Assembly: GCF_900109145.1 (NCBI RefSeq)
Contig: NZ_FNYY01000001.1
Span: 496,001-560,000, forward strand
DNA from: Marinovum algicola
GTDB lineage: Bacteria; Pseudomonadota; Alphaproteobacteria; Rhodobacterales; Rhodobacteraceae
Direction: 5' to 3'
DNA: 64,000 bases
In this document: piece after piece, positions 50,733 to 58,515 of the stretch
Numbering within the stretch: position 1 is the stretch's first letter
How the letters are laid out: each line of letters begins with the position of its first letter
The notes under the pieces: model-generated
The model's database searches: none
The model's input: the letters and a program-made list of their open reading frames with translations, nothing else
What the model was told of the DNA's origin: nothing
Translations under genes and position numbers: made by a program

Positions 50733-51728
50733 TCAGCTTACCCGTTCGAACGAAAGCCGGGTCTCGCTGCGCCAGGTCTCGCCGGGGCGCAGGAGCGCCT
50801 GCGACGCCCAGCTCTGGTTCGGCGCGTCGGGCCAGGCCTGCGGTTCCAGCGCGATGCCGGCATGGGGACCATAGGGCGCGCCTTGCAACCCGGGCCGATT
50901 TGTCCTGCCGAGCGCGGCGCCGTCATAGACGTGGAGCCCGGGTTCGGTGGTTTCGAGCGTCATGTGCAGCCCTGCGGCCTCGAGCGTGGCGGCGGGGCCA
51001 AGCGCGGTGCGGGCTTCGGCGCGGCAGAAGGTGTGATCGAGCGGAGCGGTCAGCCCGGCGGGGGTGCGGAAATCGAACGGCGTTCCCGCCACATCCGCGG
51101 GCGCACCCAGCGGGATCTGGCGCGCATCGACCGGCAGATAGCGTTCGGCGGTGATGCAGAGCCGGTGCTCTTTGATATCGGCCGCGCCGGTGAGGTTGTA
51201 ATAGGCATGGCTGGCCAGGTTGCAATAGGTCGTCGCGTCGCTGCGCCCGGTCAGCAGGATGGTCAGCGTCGACCCTCGAGTGCTGTAGCGGCAGCGCAGG
51301 TCGAGCGCGCCCGGAAAGCCCATGTGACCGTCTTCCAGCATCAGCCCCAGGGTGACGTGATCGTCGGCGGATTCGAGCAATTGCCAGCTTTGCGCCGAGG
51401 TGCCCAGGCTGCCGCCATGCAGGCATTGCACGCCGTTTTCATTGCGGTCGACCTGGTGGCCGCGGCCGTCGAGCGTGAACCGCCCATCGGCGATGCGGTT
51501 CGCGTAGCGGCCGACAATCGCCCCGAGATAGCCGGGATTGTCGAAATAGGCCTCGGGTTCGGCATGGCCCAGCACCACCGGCACGTCATGCCCGCCCAGC
51601 CGCAGGTCCTGCAAGGCCGCGCCGAAGGTCAGGACGCGGGCTGTCAGCCCGCCGCCGCCGATGGTGATGCTCTGAAAGACCTTGCCGTCCGGTGCGATTC
51701 CGAGGTCGGTGATATGTCGCTGTGCCAT
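50733..51728 (-). CDS. galM: Aldose 1-epimerase (331 aa)
   Basis: Galactose mutarotase family: YLGAIVGRYANRIADGRFTL, NGVQCLHGGSLG, and the catalytic His region CNLASHAYYNLTGA. The acidic catalytic residue is expected near the C-terminus (GIALEPQAWPDAPNQ). Interconverts alpha and beta anomers of aldoses. The ATG at 51728 follows AAGGGGGCGC. No sugar operon accompanies it. Confidence 0.93.
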   Translation of the reverse strand: MAQRHITDLGIAPDGKVFQSITIGGGGLTARVLTFGAALQDLRLGGHDVPVVLGHAEPEAYFDNPGYLGAIVGRYANRIADGRFTLDGRGHQVDRNENGVQCLHGGSLGTSAQSWQLLESADDHVTLGLMLEDGHMGFPGALDLRCRYSTRGSTLTILLTGRSDATTYCNLASHAYYNLTGAADIKEHRLCITAERYLPVDARQIPLGAPADVAGTPFDFRTPAGLTAPLDHTFCRAEARTALGPAATLEAAGLHMTLETTEPGLHVYDGAALGRTNRPGLQGAPYGPHAGIALEPQAWPDAPNQSWASQALLRPGETWRSETRLSFERVS

Positions 51729-51790
51729 GCGCGCCCCCTTTGCCGCGCAGCAAAGTCGATGCCGACGGGCGCGTCAATGGGCGCGACGCG

Positions 51791-51976
51791 TCACTTGGTC
51801 AGGATCAGCTTGCCGGCCTTGGTAATGCGCAGGGTATAGACCTTGCCATCAAGCAGGATGCGGGCGGTGGCATTGTTGCCCACCAGCATGCGGGCGTCAT
51901 AGATCGGCCCAGTGTCTTCGGGGGCAGGCGAGGCATTGGCGCGGCGCAGGTCCATGGGGCGGGCAATGGCGTTCAA
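51791..51976 (-). CDS. hemP: Hemin uptake protein HemP (61 aa)
   Basis: The C-terminal 36 residues, YDARMLVGNNATARILLDG then KVYTLRITKAGKLILTK, are the HemP domain, linked to heme/iron uptake control (HmuP in related bacteria). I use the TTG at 51976 because GGAGG lies 7 nt before it and because it overlaps the stop of the upstream 45-codon ORF (TTGA). The alternative is the ATG at 51955. No heme receptor or ABC genes are adjacent, which is unusual since hemP often sits in hmu loci. Confidence 0.9.
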   Translation of the reverse strand: MNAIARPMDLRRANASPAPEDTGPIYDARMLVGNNATARILLDGKVYTLRITKAGKLILTK

Positions 51977-52110
51977 TTCCGGCCCTCCAGACGGTCAAAG
52001 AGCGCCTCGAGCCGGATATCGGCCGGGTAGCTGCCGCCGAGGGCGGTGCTGAGAAGATCGACCCACTGCGGCGTGGGGCGGGTGAGATCACGGGAATATT
52101 CTGTCGCCAT
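51973..52110 (-). CDS. Small protein of 45 aa coupled to hemP
   Basis: An ORF of 45 codons begins MATEYSRDLTRPTPQWVDLL and ends FDRLEGRN. GGAGAG stands 6 nt before its ATG. Its TGA overlaps the TTG start of hemP, so hemP translation would depend on it. The sequence is acidic to neutral, without a membrane segment, cysteine or known motif. I do not recognise the family. Good initiation context and coupling argue that it is real. Confidence 0.65.
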   Translation of the reverse strand: MATEYSRDLTRPTPQWVDLLSTALGGSYPADIRLEALFDRLEGRN

Positions 52111-52176
52111 TTTAACTCTCCAGAACTAGGGAAAAACCGGGCTGTCCTAAGAGGATGGCTGGGCGTTGCGTTTAAG

Positions 52177-52202
52177 TTGACTGAAATAGTAGGATATGTC
52201 AA
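52177..52202 (-). promoter_or_regulatory. Inverted repeat upstream of the small ORF-hemP pair
   Basis: TTGAC at 52177-52181 and GTCAA at 52198-52202 are separated by a 16-nt AT-rich spacer. On the minus strand this begins TTGACA, a good -35. It lies 67-92 bp before the small ORF. An iron-responsive operator (Irr, RirA or Fur type) would be expected here, but the sequence does not clearly match any consensus I know. Confidence 0.35.
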
Positions 52203-52394
52203 GCGAGGCCGGGCCGACGTTTTCGGCGCGCGGGCGCGGGGTTTCGGTCGGGTTTTTGCGGAGCGCAGGGAGACGGCGGGACGTGCCCGGCGTCGCCGGG
52301 CCGCACGACACCGGCGGTTGGCGCGCCGGATTCGCAGGTCGGGAGATCAGAGAGGCTGGTGGCGGTTACGATCGGGGCGCGGAAAATTGCCCGC

Positions 52395-53141
52395 TCAGGC
52401 CACCAGGCCACCGTCGCTGTCTTCGCCGGCCTCTTCGAGCAGCCGGTCGAAATCGGGCACCGACACCTGGCGTTTTCCCGCCAGTTCGATCACCCCGTCG
52501 CGTTTCAGCGACGACATCTGCCGGCTCACCGTCTCGAGCGTCAGGCCGAGGTAATCGGCCATCGCTTCGCGGGTCAGGGGCAGTTCGAAGGACATGCCAT
52601 CGACGGTGCCGATCAGCCGCAGCGAGGCGTCGCGCCGGCCGATGATCGACAGCAGCGAGGCGATCTTTTCGCGCGCGGTCTTGCGGCCCAGCACCAGCAT
52701 CCATTCGCGCGCGGCATCGAGCTCGTCCAGGGTCATTTCCAGCAGCCGATGCGCAATATGCGGCGTGCGGTTCATCAGCGCTTCGAAGGGTTTCTTGCGA
52801 AAACAGCACATCACCAGATCGGTGGTGGCCACCACGTTGTAGGCGGCGCTGTCGCGCCCCGGGCGGCCGACGAAATCGCTGGGCAGCAGCAGGCCCACCA
52901 TCTGGGTGCGCCCATCCTCCATGGTCTGGGTCAGCGTGGCGATGCCGGTGACCACCGAGCCCACGAATTCCATCCGGTCGCCGGACCAGACGATGGTCTG
53001 GCCGGCCTCGTAGCTGCGGTAATACTTGATGTCTTCGAGCAGGCTCAATTCGTCGCTGTCACAGCGGGCACAGACGGCCCGATGCCGGATCGGACAATCG
53101 CCGCATTGCAGGGACAGGTCGGGGGACATCTTGCTCGGCAT
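52395..53141 (-). CDS. fnrL: FNR-type oxygen-sensing regulator, FnrL (248 aa)
   Basis: CRP/FNR family. The N-terminal cysteines (Cys13, Cys16, Cys24, Cys27 in LQCGDCPIRHRAVCARC) and the central Cys112/Cys113 can hold the oxygen-labile 4Fe-4S cluster. The recognition helix LGLTLETVSRQMSSL has the E-SR pattern that reads TTGAT half-sites. It regulates anaerobic and microaerobic genes. Divergent from hemN across a 66-bp region holding one FNR box, so both genes are probably FnrL targets. The ATG at 53141 gives MPSKMSPDLSL; an internal ATG at 53129 is also possible. Confidence 0.94.
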   Translation of the reverse strand: MPSKMSPDLSLQCGDCPIRHRAVCARCDSDELSLLEDIKYYRSYEAGQTIVWSGDRMEFVGSVVTGIATLTQTMEDGRTQMVGLLLPSDFVGRPGRDSAAYNVVATTDLVMCCFRKKPFEALMNRTPHIAHRLLEMTLDELDAAREWMLVLGRKTAREKIASLLSIIGRRDASLRLIGTVDGMSFELPLTREAMADYLGLTLETVSRQMSSLKRDGVIELAGKRQVSVPDFDRLLEEAGEDSDGGLVA

Positions 53142-53163
53142 TGTCGTAAATCGTGGCTTCGGC

Positions 53164-53177
53164 TTGATCTGGGTCAA
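53164..53177. promoter_or_regulatory. FNR box between fnrL and hemN
   Basis: TTGAT-CTGG-GTCAA matches the FNR consensus TTGAT-N4-ATCAA at 9 of 10 defined bases. It lies 23 bp before fnrL and 30 bp before hemN, and can serve both. Confidence 0.85.
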
Positions 53178-53207
53178 GGATCGCGGCGCGTCCCTTGCCC
53201 TAGAGCT

Positions 53208-54569
53208 ATGCCCATGGTTACGAGAACACAACTGTCCGCACTGGGGCTTTTTGACGCGAAGGTCCCGCGCTACACTTCCTATCCCACCGCGCCGCATTTT
53301 TCGCCCGAGGTGGGGCCGGAGCATTTCAGCCAATGGATCGCGGAGGTGCCGCCCGGCGGCGAGATTTCGCTTTACGTGCATGTGCCGTTCTGCCGGCGGC
53401 TCTGCTGGTTCTGCGCCTGCCGCACCCAGGGCACCCAGAGCGACGCGCCGGTGCGTGCCTATCTGCGGACACTGCTGGCCGAGCTGCGGCTGCTCAAGGC
53501 GCATCTGCCGGCCGGGGTGCATCTGTCGCGGCTGCATTGGGGTGGCGGAACGCCGACGCTGCTGGCGCCCGACATGATGGAAGAGCTGGCGCAGGCGATC
53601 TTCGAGGTCGCGCCGCTGGGCCCCGCGGGCGAATTTTCGGTCGAGATCGACCCGAACGAGATCGATGCCGCCCGGCTTGACGCGCTGGTGGCCATGGGCC
53701 TGACCCGCGCGTCGATCGGGGTGCAGGATTTCGACCCGGCGGTCCAGGAGACAATCGGACGCTTGCAGAGCTTCGAGGTGACTCGCGCCGCCTGCGACAT
53801 GCTGCGGGCGCGCGGCGTGGCCAGCCTGAACGCCGATATCCTGTATGGGCTGCCGCATCAGACCACCGCGCGGATCACCGATTCCGTGCAGAAGCTGTTG
53901 TCGCTCGGCCCCGACCGGGTGGCGCTTTACGGCTATGCACATGTGCCCTGGATGGCGCGGCGGCAGGCGCTGATCCCGGAAGCGGCGCTGCCGTCGCCGG
54001 AGGCCCGGCTCGACCTGTTCGAAGCCGCGCGGCGGCTCTTTCTCTGGGATGGCTACGACGAGATCGGCATCGACCATTTCGCCGTCCGCCACGACGGGCT
54101 GGCCGAGGCCCGGCGCATGAGCCGGCTGCGGCGGAATTTCCAGGGCTATACCGACGACACGTCCGAGGTGCTGATCGGGGTGGGGGCCTCGTCGATCTCG
54201 CGGTTTCCGCAGGGCTATGCCCAGAACGCGCCGAGCACCGGAAAACATACCGGCGCGCTCCGGCAGGCGCGGTTTTCCACCGTCAGGGGCCATGTGTTCT
54301 CTGACGAGGACCGGCTGCGTGGCCGGATGATCGAGGCGCTGATGTGCGATTTCCGCATCGATGCGGCGGAGATGGCGGCGCGCTTCGGGCTCGACGCCGT
54401 CGGTTTTGCGCGGCGCGTGGCGCCGCTGCGGCAGCGGTTCGGCGCGCTGGTGCAGGTGTCGGAGACCGAGGTTTTCGCGCCGGTCGAGGCCCGGCCCCTG
54501 ACCCGGATCATGGCGCGGACGCTTGATGCCTATGACCTGAGCAGGGCGGGGCATTCCTCGGCGGTGTGA
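53208..54569 (+). CDS. hemN: Oxygen-independent coproporphyrinogen III dehydrogenase (453 aa)
   Basis: Radical SAM enzyme that decarboxylates coproporphyrinogen III to protoporphyrinogen IX in anaerobic heme synthesis. The cluster motif CRRLCWFCAC (Cys62, Cys66, Cys69, plus Cys71 as in HemN) follows YVHVPF. RYTSYPTAPHF and LHWGGGTPTLL are family motifs. The ATG at 53208 is chosen; ATG 53214 is two codons on. Under probable FnrL control from the box at 53164. Length fits HemN, near 450 aa. Confidence 0.95.
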   Translation: MPMVTRTQLSALGLFDAKVPRYTSYPTAPHFSPEVGPEHFSQWIAEVPPGGEISLYVHVPFCRRLCWFCACRTQGTQSDAPVRAYLRTLLAELRLLKAHLPAGVHLSRLHWGGGTPTLLAPDMMEELAQAIFEVAPLGPAGEFSVEIDPNEIDAARLDALVAMGLTRASIGVQDFDPAVQETIGRLQSFEVTRAACDMLRARGVASLNADILYGLPHQTTARITDSVQKLLSLGPDRVALYGYAHVPWMARRQALIPEAALPSPEARLDLFEAARRLFLWDGYDEIGIDHFAVRHDGLAEARRMSRLRRNFQGYTDDTSEVLIGVGASSISRFPQGYAQNAPSTGKHTGALRQARFSTVRGHVFSDEDRLRGRMIEALMCDFRIDAAEMAARFGLDAVGFARRVAPLRQRFGALVQVSETEVFAPVEARPLTRIMARTLDAYDLSRAGHSSAV

Positions 54570-54605
54570 GGGGGCGTGCCATGGCGGGGGGCATTGCGTG
54601 GCGCC

Positions 54606-54654
54606 GGGGGCGCTGCCCCCCCCGGCGCCTGCGGTATTTTCAAACAGAAGAAGC
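54606..54654. repeat. Intergenic GC-hairpin element, copy 1
   Basis: Begins with a GGGGGC-3 nt-GCCCCC hairpin (54606-54620), continues with a GC-rich stretch and TATTTT, and ends CAGAAGAAGC. It lies between the convergent hemN and yejF genes. Copy 2 is at 63629-63687. Confidence 0.6.
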
Positions 54655-54667
54655 TGGGTCGGGCGCC

Positions 54668-56251
54668 TCAGGCCACCGCCGCAAGCAGGGTGCGGGCATA
54701 GTCGGTCTCCGGCGCGGTAAAGATCCGTTCGGCCGGGCCGGCCTCAACCACATCGCCCTGTTTCATCACGATGACATGGTGCGACATGGCCCGGACAACC
54801 TTGAGATCGTGACTGATGAAGAGATAGGCAAGCCCGTATTTGCGTTGCAAGGCGCGCAGCAGTTCGACGATCTGCACCTGCACCGTCATGTCGAGCGCCG
54901 AGGTGGGCTCGTCCAGCACCACCAGCTTTGGCCGCAGGATCATCGCGCGGGCGATGGCGATGCGTTGCCGCTGACCGCCGGAGAATTCATGCGGGTAGCG
55001 GTCCATCATCGCCGGGTCGAGGCCGACCTCCTCCATCACCTCTGCCACCTTCTCGCGTCTGGGGCGGGTGTCGCCACGGTCGCCGTGCACGCCCAGGCCC
55101 TCGGCGATGATCTCGGCGCAGGACATGCGGGGGGAGAGCGAGCCGAAGGGATCCTGAAAGACGATTTGCATCTCGGCGCGCAGCCGGCGCAGGTTGCGGG
55201 TGGTGTAATTGCGCAGGTCGGTGCTGTCGAAGGTGATCGCGCCCTCGGAGGAGATCAGCCGCATGATCGCCAGCGCCAGGGTGGTCTTGCCGGAGCCCGA
55301 CTCGCCGACGATGCCGATGGTCTCGCCGGCACGGACGGCAAAGCTGGCGTCATTGACCGCCTTGACGTGGCCGACGGTGCGTTTCAGCAAGCCTTTCTGG
55401 ATCGGGAACCAGATCTTGAGGTTTTCGGCCTTGGCCACCACCGGCGCATCCGATGCCACCGGATCGGGCTGGCCGGTGCTTTCGGCGGCTAGCAGCATCC
55501 GGGTGTAGGGATGGCGCGGGTTGGCAAAGATTTCCGCGGTCTTGCCGGTTTCGACGATCTCGCCGTTCTTCATCACGCAGACCCGGTCGGCGATGCGGCG
55601 CACGATGCCGAGATCATGGGTGATGAAAAGCAGCGAGAGGTTCTCGGCCTCCTTGAGCTCGGCCAGCAGGTCGAGGATCTGCGCCTGGATGGTGACGTCG
55701 AGCGCGGTGGTGGGTTCATCCGCGATCAGCAGGTCGGGGCCGTTGGCCAGCGCCATGGCGATCATCACCCGCTGGCGCTGGCCGCCGGACAGCTGGTGCG
55801 GATAGGCGGTGAGCCGGTCCTCGGGGTCGCGGATGCCGACCTTGTTGAGCAGGTCGATGATGCGGGCGCGCGCCTCGGCGCCGGTGACCTGCTGGTGCAG
55901 CTCCATCGACTCGCGCAGCTGTTTCTCCAGCGTGTGCAGCGGGTTGAGCGAGGTCATCGGCTCCTGGAAGATGAACGAGATGTCGTTGCCGCGGATCTGG
56001 CGCAGAGTCTTGTCGTCGGCATGCACCATCTCGCGGCCGTCATAGGTGACCGAGCCCTCGACCTCGGCCGAGCCACCCAGAAGCGAGACGGTCGAGAGCG
56101 CGGTGACCGATTTGCCCGAGCCTGATTCGCCCACCAGCGCCACGGTTTCACCGCGTTCGACATCGAAGGAGACGCCCTTGACCGCCGCGACGCGCTGGCC
56201 ATCCTGGCGGAAGCCGACCTTGAGATTTCGGACCTTGAGAAGCGCCGTCAT
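54668..56251 (-). CDS. yejF: Peptide ABC transporter, fused double ATPase YejF (527 aa)
   Basis: Two oligopeptide-type ATPase domains in one chain. Each has Walker A (GESGSGKS and GESGSGKT), a signature (LSGGQRQR and FSGGQRQR) and Walker B ([12 protein letters not shown] and [12 protein letters not shown]). YejABEF imports peptides such as microcin C. The ATG overlaps the yejE stop (ATGA). Confidence 0.96.
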   Translation of the reverse strand: MTALLKVRNLKVGFRQDGQRVAAVKGVSFDVERGETVALVGESGSGKSVTALSTVSLLGGSAEVEGSVTYDGREMVHADDKTLRQIRGNDISFIFQEPMTSLNPLHTLEKQLRESMELHQQVTGAEARARIIDLLNKVGIRDPEDRLTAYPHQLSGGQRQRVMIAMALANGPDLLIADEPTTALDVTIQAQILDLLAELKEAENLSLLFITHDLGIVRRIADRVCVMKNGEIVETGKTAEIFANPRHPYTRMLLAAESTGQPDPVASDAPVVAKAENLKIWFPIQKGLLKRTVGHVKAVNDASFAVRAGETIGIVGESGSGKTTLALAIMRLISSEGAITFDSTDLRNYTTRNLRRLRAEMQIVFQDPFGSLSPRMSCAEIIAEGLGVHGDRGDTRPRREKVAEVMEEVGLDPAMMDRYPHEFSGGQRQRIAIARAMILRPKLVVLDEPTSALDMTVQVQIVELLRALQRKYGLAYLFISHDLKVVRAMSHHVIVMKQGDVVEAGPAERIFTAPETDYARTLLAAVA

Positions 56252-57354
56252 TGAAAGGTTTTCCTTGGGTCGAAGGCATCCCGCACGCCCTCGAAGATGA
56301 AGACGAGCAGCGAGAGCATGAAGGCAAAGACGAAGAAGGCGGTAAAGCCCAGCCAGGGCGCCTGGAGGTTCTGTTTCGCCTGAAGCGTGAGTTCGCCGAG
56401 GCTGGGCGCCGAGGATGGCAGGCCGAAGCCGAGGAAGTCGAGGCCGGCCAACTGGCTGATCGTGCCGGTCACCAGGAAGGGCAGGAAGGTGACGGTGGCG
56501 ACCATGGCATTGGGCAGCATATGGCGGAACATGATGGTGCGGTTCGGCACGCCGAGCGCCTTGGCGGCGCGGACATATTCGAGGTTGCGGGCGCGCAGGA
56601 ACTCGGCCCGCACCACGCCGACCAGCGCCGTCCAGCCGAAGAGCACCATCAGGAACACCAGCAGCCAGAAGCTGCGTCCGAGGATCGCGAAGAGGATGAT
56701 GATGATGTAAAGGCTGGGGGTGGCACCCCAGATCTCGATCACCCGCTGGAAGATCAGATCGAGCCAGCCGCCGAAATAGCCCTGGAGCGCGCCGGCGATG
56801 ATGCCGATCACCGAGGCCAGGGTGGTGACGATCAGGGTGAAGAGGATCGACAGGCGGAAGCCGTAGATGATCCGCGCAAGCACATCGCGCTTGGTGTCGT
56901 CTGTGCCGAGCCAGTTCTGCTCGTTCGGGGGCAGGGGGGCGGCGCCGGGGCGATCGACCGGTGTGTCATAGCTGTAGGGAATCGGCGGCCAGATCATCCA
57001 GCCCTCCACGAAATCGCCACTGGGCGTGCCGCCGGCATCGACCGTCTCGACAAGGCCTTCGGGGTCATCCCAACAGGTCTCGAGCCCGCCGGTGCGGATC
57101 AGGCATTTGACCTCGATGTCGCGATAGATCGCTTCGGTCCGGAAATCGCCGCCAAAGGTGGTTTCGGGGTAGAAGTTGAAAACGGGGGTGTAGAACTCGC
57201 CGCGATACTTGACGAGGATCGGTTTGTCGTTGGCCACGAATTCGGCAAACAGCGTGATGGTAAAGACGATCAGGAAGATGATCAGCGACCAGAGCGCCCG
57301 GCGGTTGGCCTTGAAGTTGCGCCAGCGGCGCTGGTTGATCGGAGAGAGGGCCAT
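56248..57354 (-). CDS. yejE: Peptide ABC transporter permease YejE (368 aa)
   Basis: DppC-type permease with a long periplasmic loop after the first membrane helix (about residues 35-140), characteristic of YejE. LGTDDTKRDVLARIIYGFRL and EYVRAAKALGVPNRTIMFRH are family motifs, the latter coupling to YejF. Starts 3 bp after yejB and overlaps yejF. Confidence 0.95.
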   Translation of the reverse strand: MALSPINQRRWRNFKANRRALWSLIIFLIVFTITLFAEFVANDKPILVKYRGEFYTPVFNFYPETTFGGDFRTEAIYRDIEVKCLIRTGGLETCWDDPEGLVETVDAGGTPSGDFVEGWMIWPPIPYSYDTPVDRPGAAPLPPNEQNWLGTDDTKRDVLARIIYGFRLSILFTLIVTTLASVIGIIAGALQGYFGGWLDLIFQRVIEIWGATPSLYIIIILFAILGRSFWLLVFLMVLFGWTALVGVVRAEFLRARNLEYVRAAKALGVPNRTIMFRHMLPNAMVATVTFLPFLVTGTISQLAGLDFLGFGLPSSAPSLGELTLQAKQNLQAPWLGFTAFFVFAFMLSLLVFIFEGVRDAFDPRKTFQ

Positions 57355-57357
57355 GCC

Positions 57358-58512
57358 TCAGCCCTCCCGCTTTTCAAAGTCGATGCGGGGATCGACGAAG
57401 ACATACATCAGGTCCGACAGGATGCCGACCAGGAGGCCCAGCAGGCCGAAGACGAAGAGCGTGCCGAAGATCACCGGGTAATCGCGTGCCACCGCCGCCT
57501 CGAACCCCAGCCGGCCGAGACCGTCGAGCGAGAAGATCGTCTCGATGATGATCGAGCCGCCGAAGAAGACGCCGATGAAGACCGCCGGGAAGCCGGCGAT
57601 CACGATCAGCATGGCATTGCGGAAGATATGGCCGTAAAGCACCCGCCGCTCGGTCAGCCCCTTGGCGCGGGCAGTCATCACATATTGCTTCTTGATCTCG
57701 TCCATGAAGCTGTTCTTGGTCAGCAGGGTCAGCGTGGCAAAGGCCGAGATCGTCGAGGCCAGCACCGGCAGCGTGATGTGCCAGAAGTAATCGCCGATCT
57801 TGCCCAAGAGGCTGAGGTTTTCGAAATTGTCCGAGGTCAGCCCCCTGAGCGGGAAGATCTGCCAATAGGAGCCGCCGGCAAAGAGCACCAGCAGCAGGAT
57901 GGCAAAGAGAAAGCCGGGGATGGCATAGGCCACGATGATCACGCCGGAGGTCCAGGTGTCGAAGGTGGTGCCATCCCTGACCGCCTTGCGGATGCCCAGC
58001 GGGATCGAGACCGCATAGGCGATCAGCGTCGACCAGAGGCCCAGGGTGATCGAGACCGGCAGCTTTTCCAGCACCAGCTCGAGCACGCCGATCGAGCGGA
58101 AATAGCTCTCGCCGAAATCGAGCCGCAGGTAATTGCCCATCATGATGAAGAAGCGTTCGCCGATGCCGATGTCTTCCTTGAGACAGGCCGGATCGTCGAG
58201 GTCGGGCGCGCCGGTGTGATCTTCGTCACAGACGATGCGGGCAAAGCCGAAATCCACCTCGAGCTGTTCGATGAATTCCTTGTCGAGCCCGCGCGCGCCG
58301 ACATAATCGCTGTCGGAGCCGAAGGTCTCTTCTCCCACGTCCTCGCCGCCCCCGGAGAAGCCGCCAAAGACGTCGCCCTCGCCCTGGATCTGGGCGAGCA
58401 TCTGTTCCACGGGGCCGCCGGGCACGAATTGCACCAGAGCGAAGTTGATGATCATGATCCCCAGAAGCGTGGGGATCACGAGCAGAAGTCTGCGAAGGAT
58501 ATAGGCGCCCAT
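57358..58512 (-). CDS. yejB: Peptide ABC transporter permease YejB (384 aa)
   Basis: DppB-type permease: [20 protein letters not shown] at the N-terminus and [20 protein letters not shown] as coupling loop, with [17 protein letters not shown]. It carries a longer periplasmic segment (about residues 35-130) than DppB, as YejB does. Three bp after yejA. Confidence 0.95.
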   Translation of the reverse strand: MGAYILRRLLLVIPTLLGIMIINFALVQFVPGGPVEQMLAQIQGEGDVFGGFSGGGEDVGEETFGSDSDYVGARGLDKEFIEQLEVDFGFARIVCDEDHTGAPDLDDPACLKEDIGIGERFFIMMGNYLRLDFGESYFRSIGVLELVLEKLPVSITLGLWSTLIAYAVSIPLGIRKAVRDGTTFDTWTSGVIIVAYAIPGFLFAILLLVLFAGGSYWQIFPLRGLTSDNFENLSLLGKIGDYFWHITLPVLASTISAFATLTLLTKNSFMDEIKKQYVMTARAKGLTERRVLYGHIFRNAMLIVIAGFPAVFIGVFFGGSIIIETIFSLDGLGRLGFEAAVARDYPVIFGTLFVFGLLGLLVGILSDLMYVFVDPRIDFEKREG

Positions 58513-58515
58513 GGG

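Noticed and set aside
51897-52202. 101-codon minus-strand frame overlapping hemP and its leader.
   Set aside because: It overlaps the hemP start and the coupled 45-codon ORF in another frame, has no ribosome-binding site that fits, and its composition (P, R, S rich) is that of a shadow frame.
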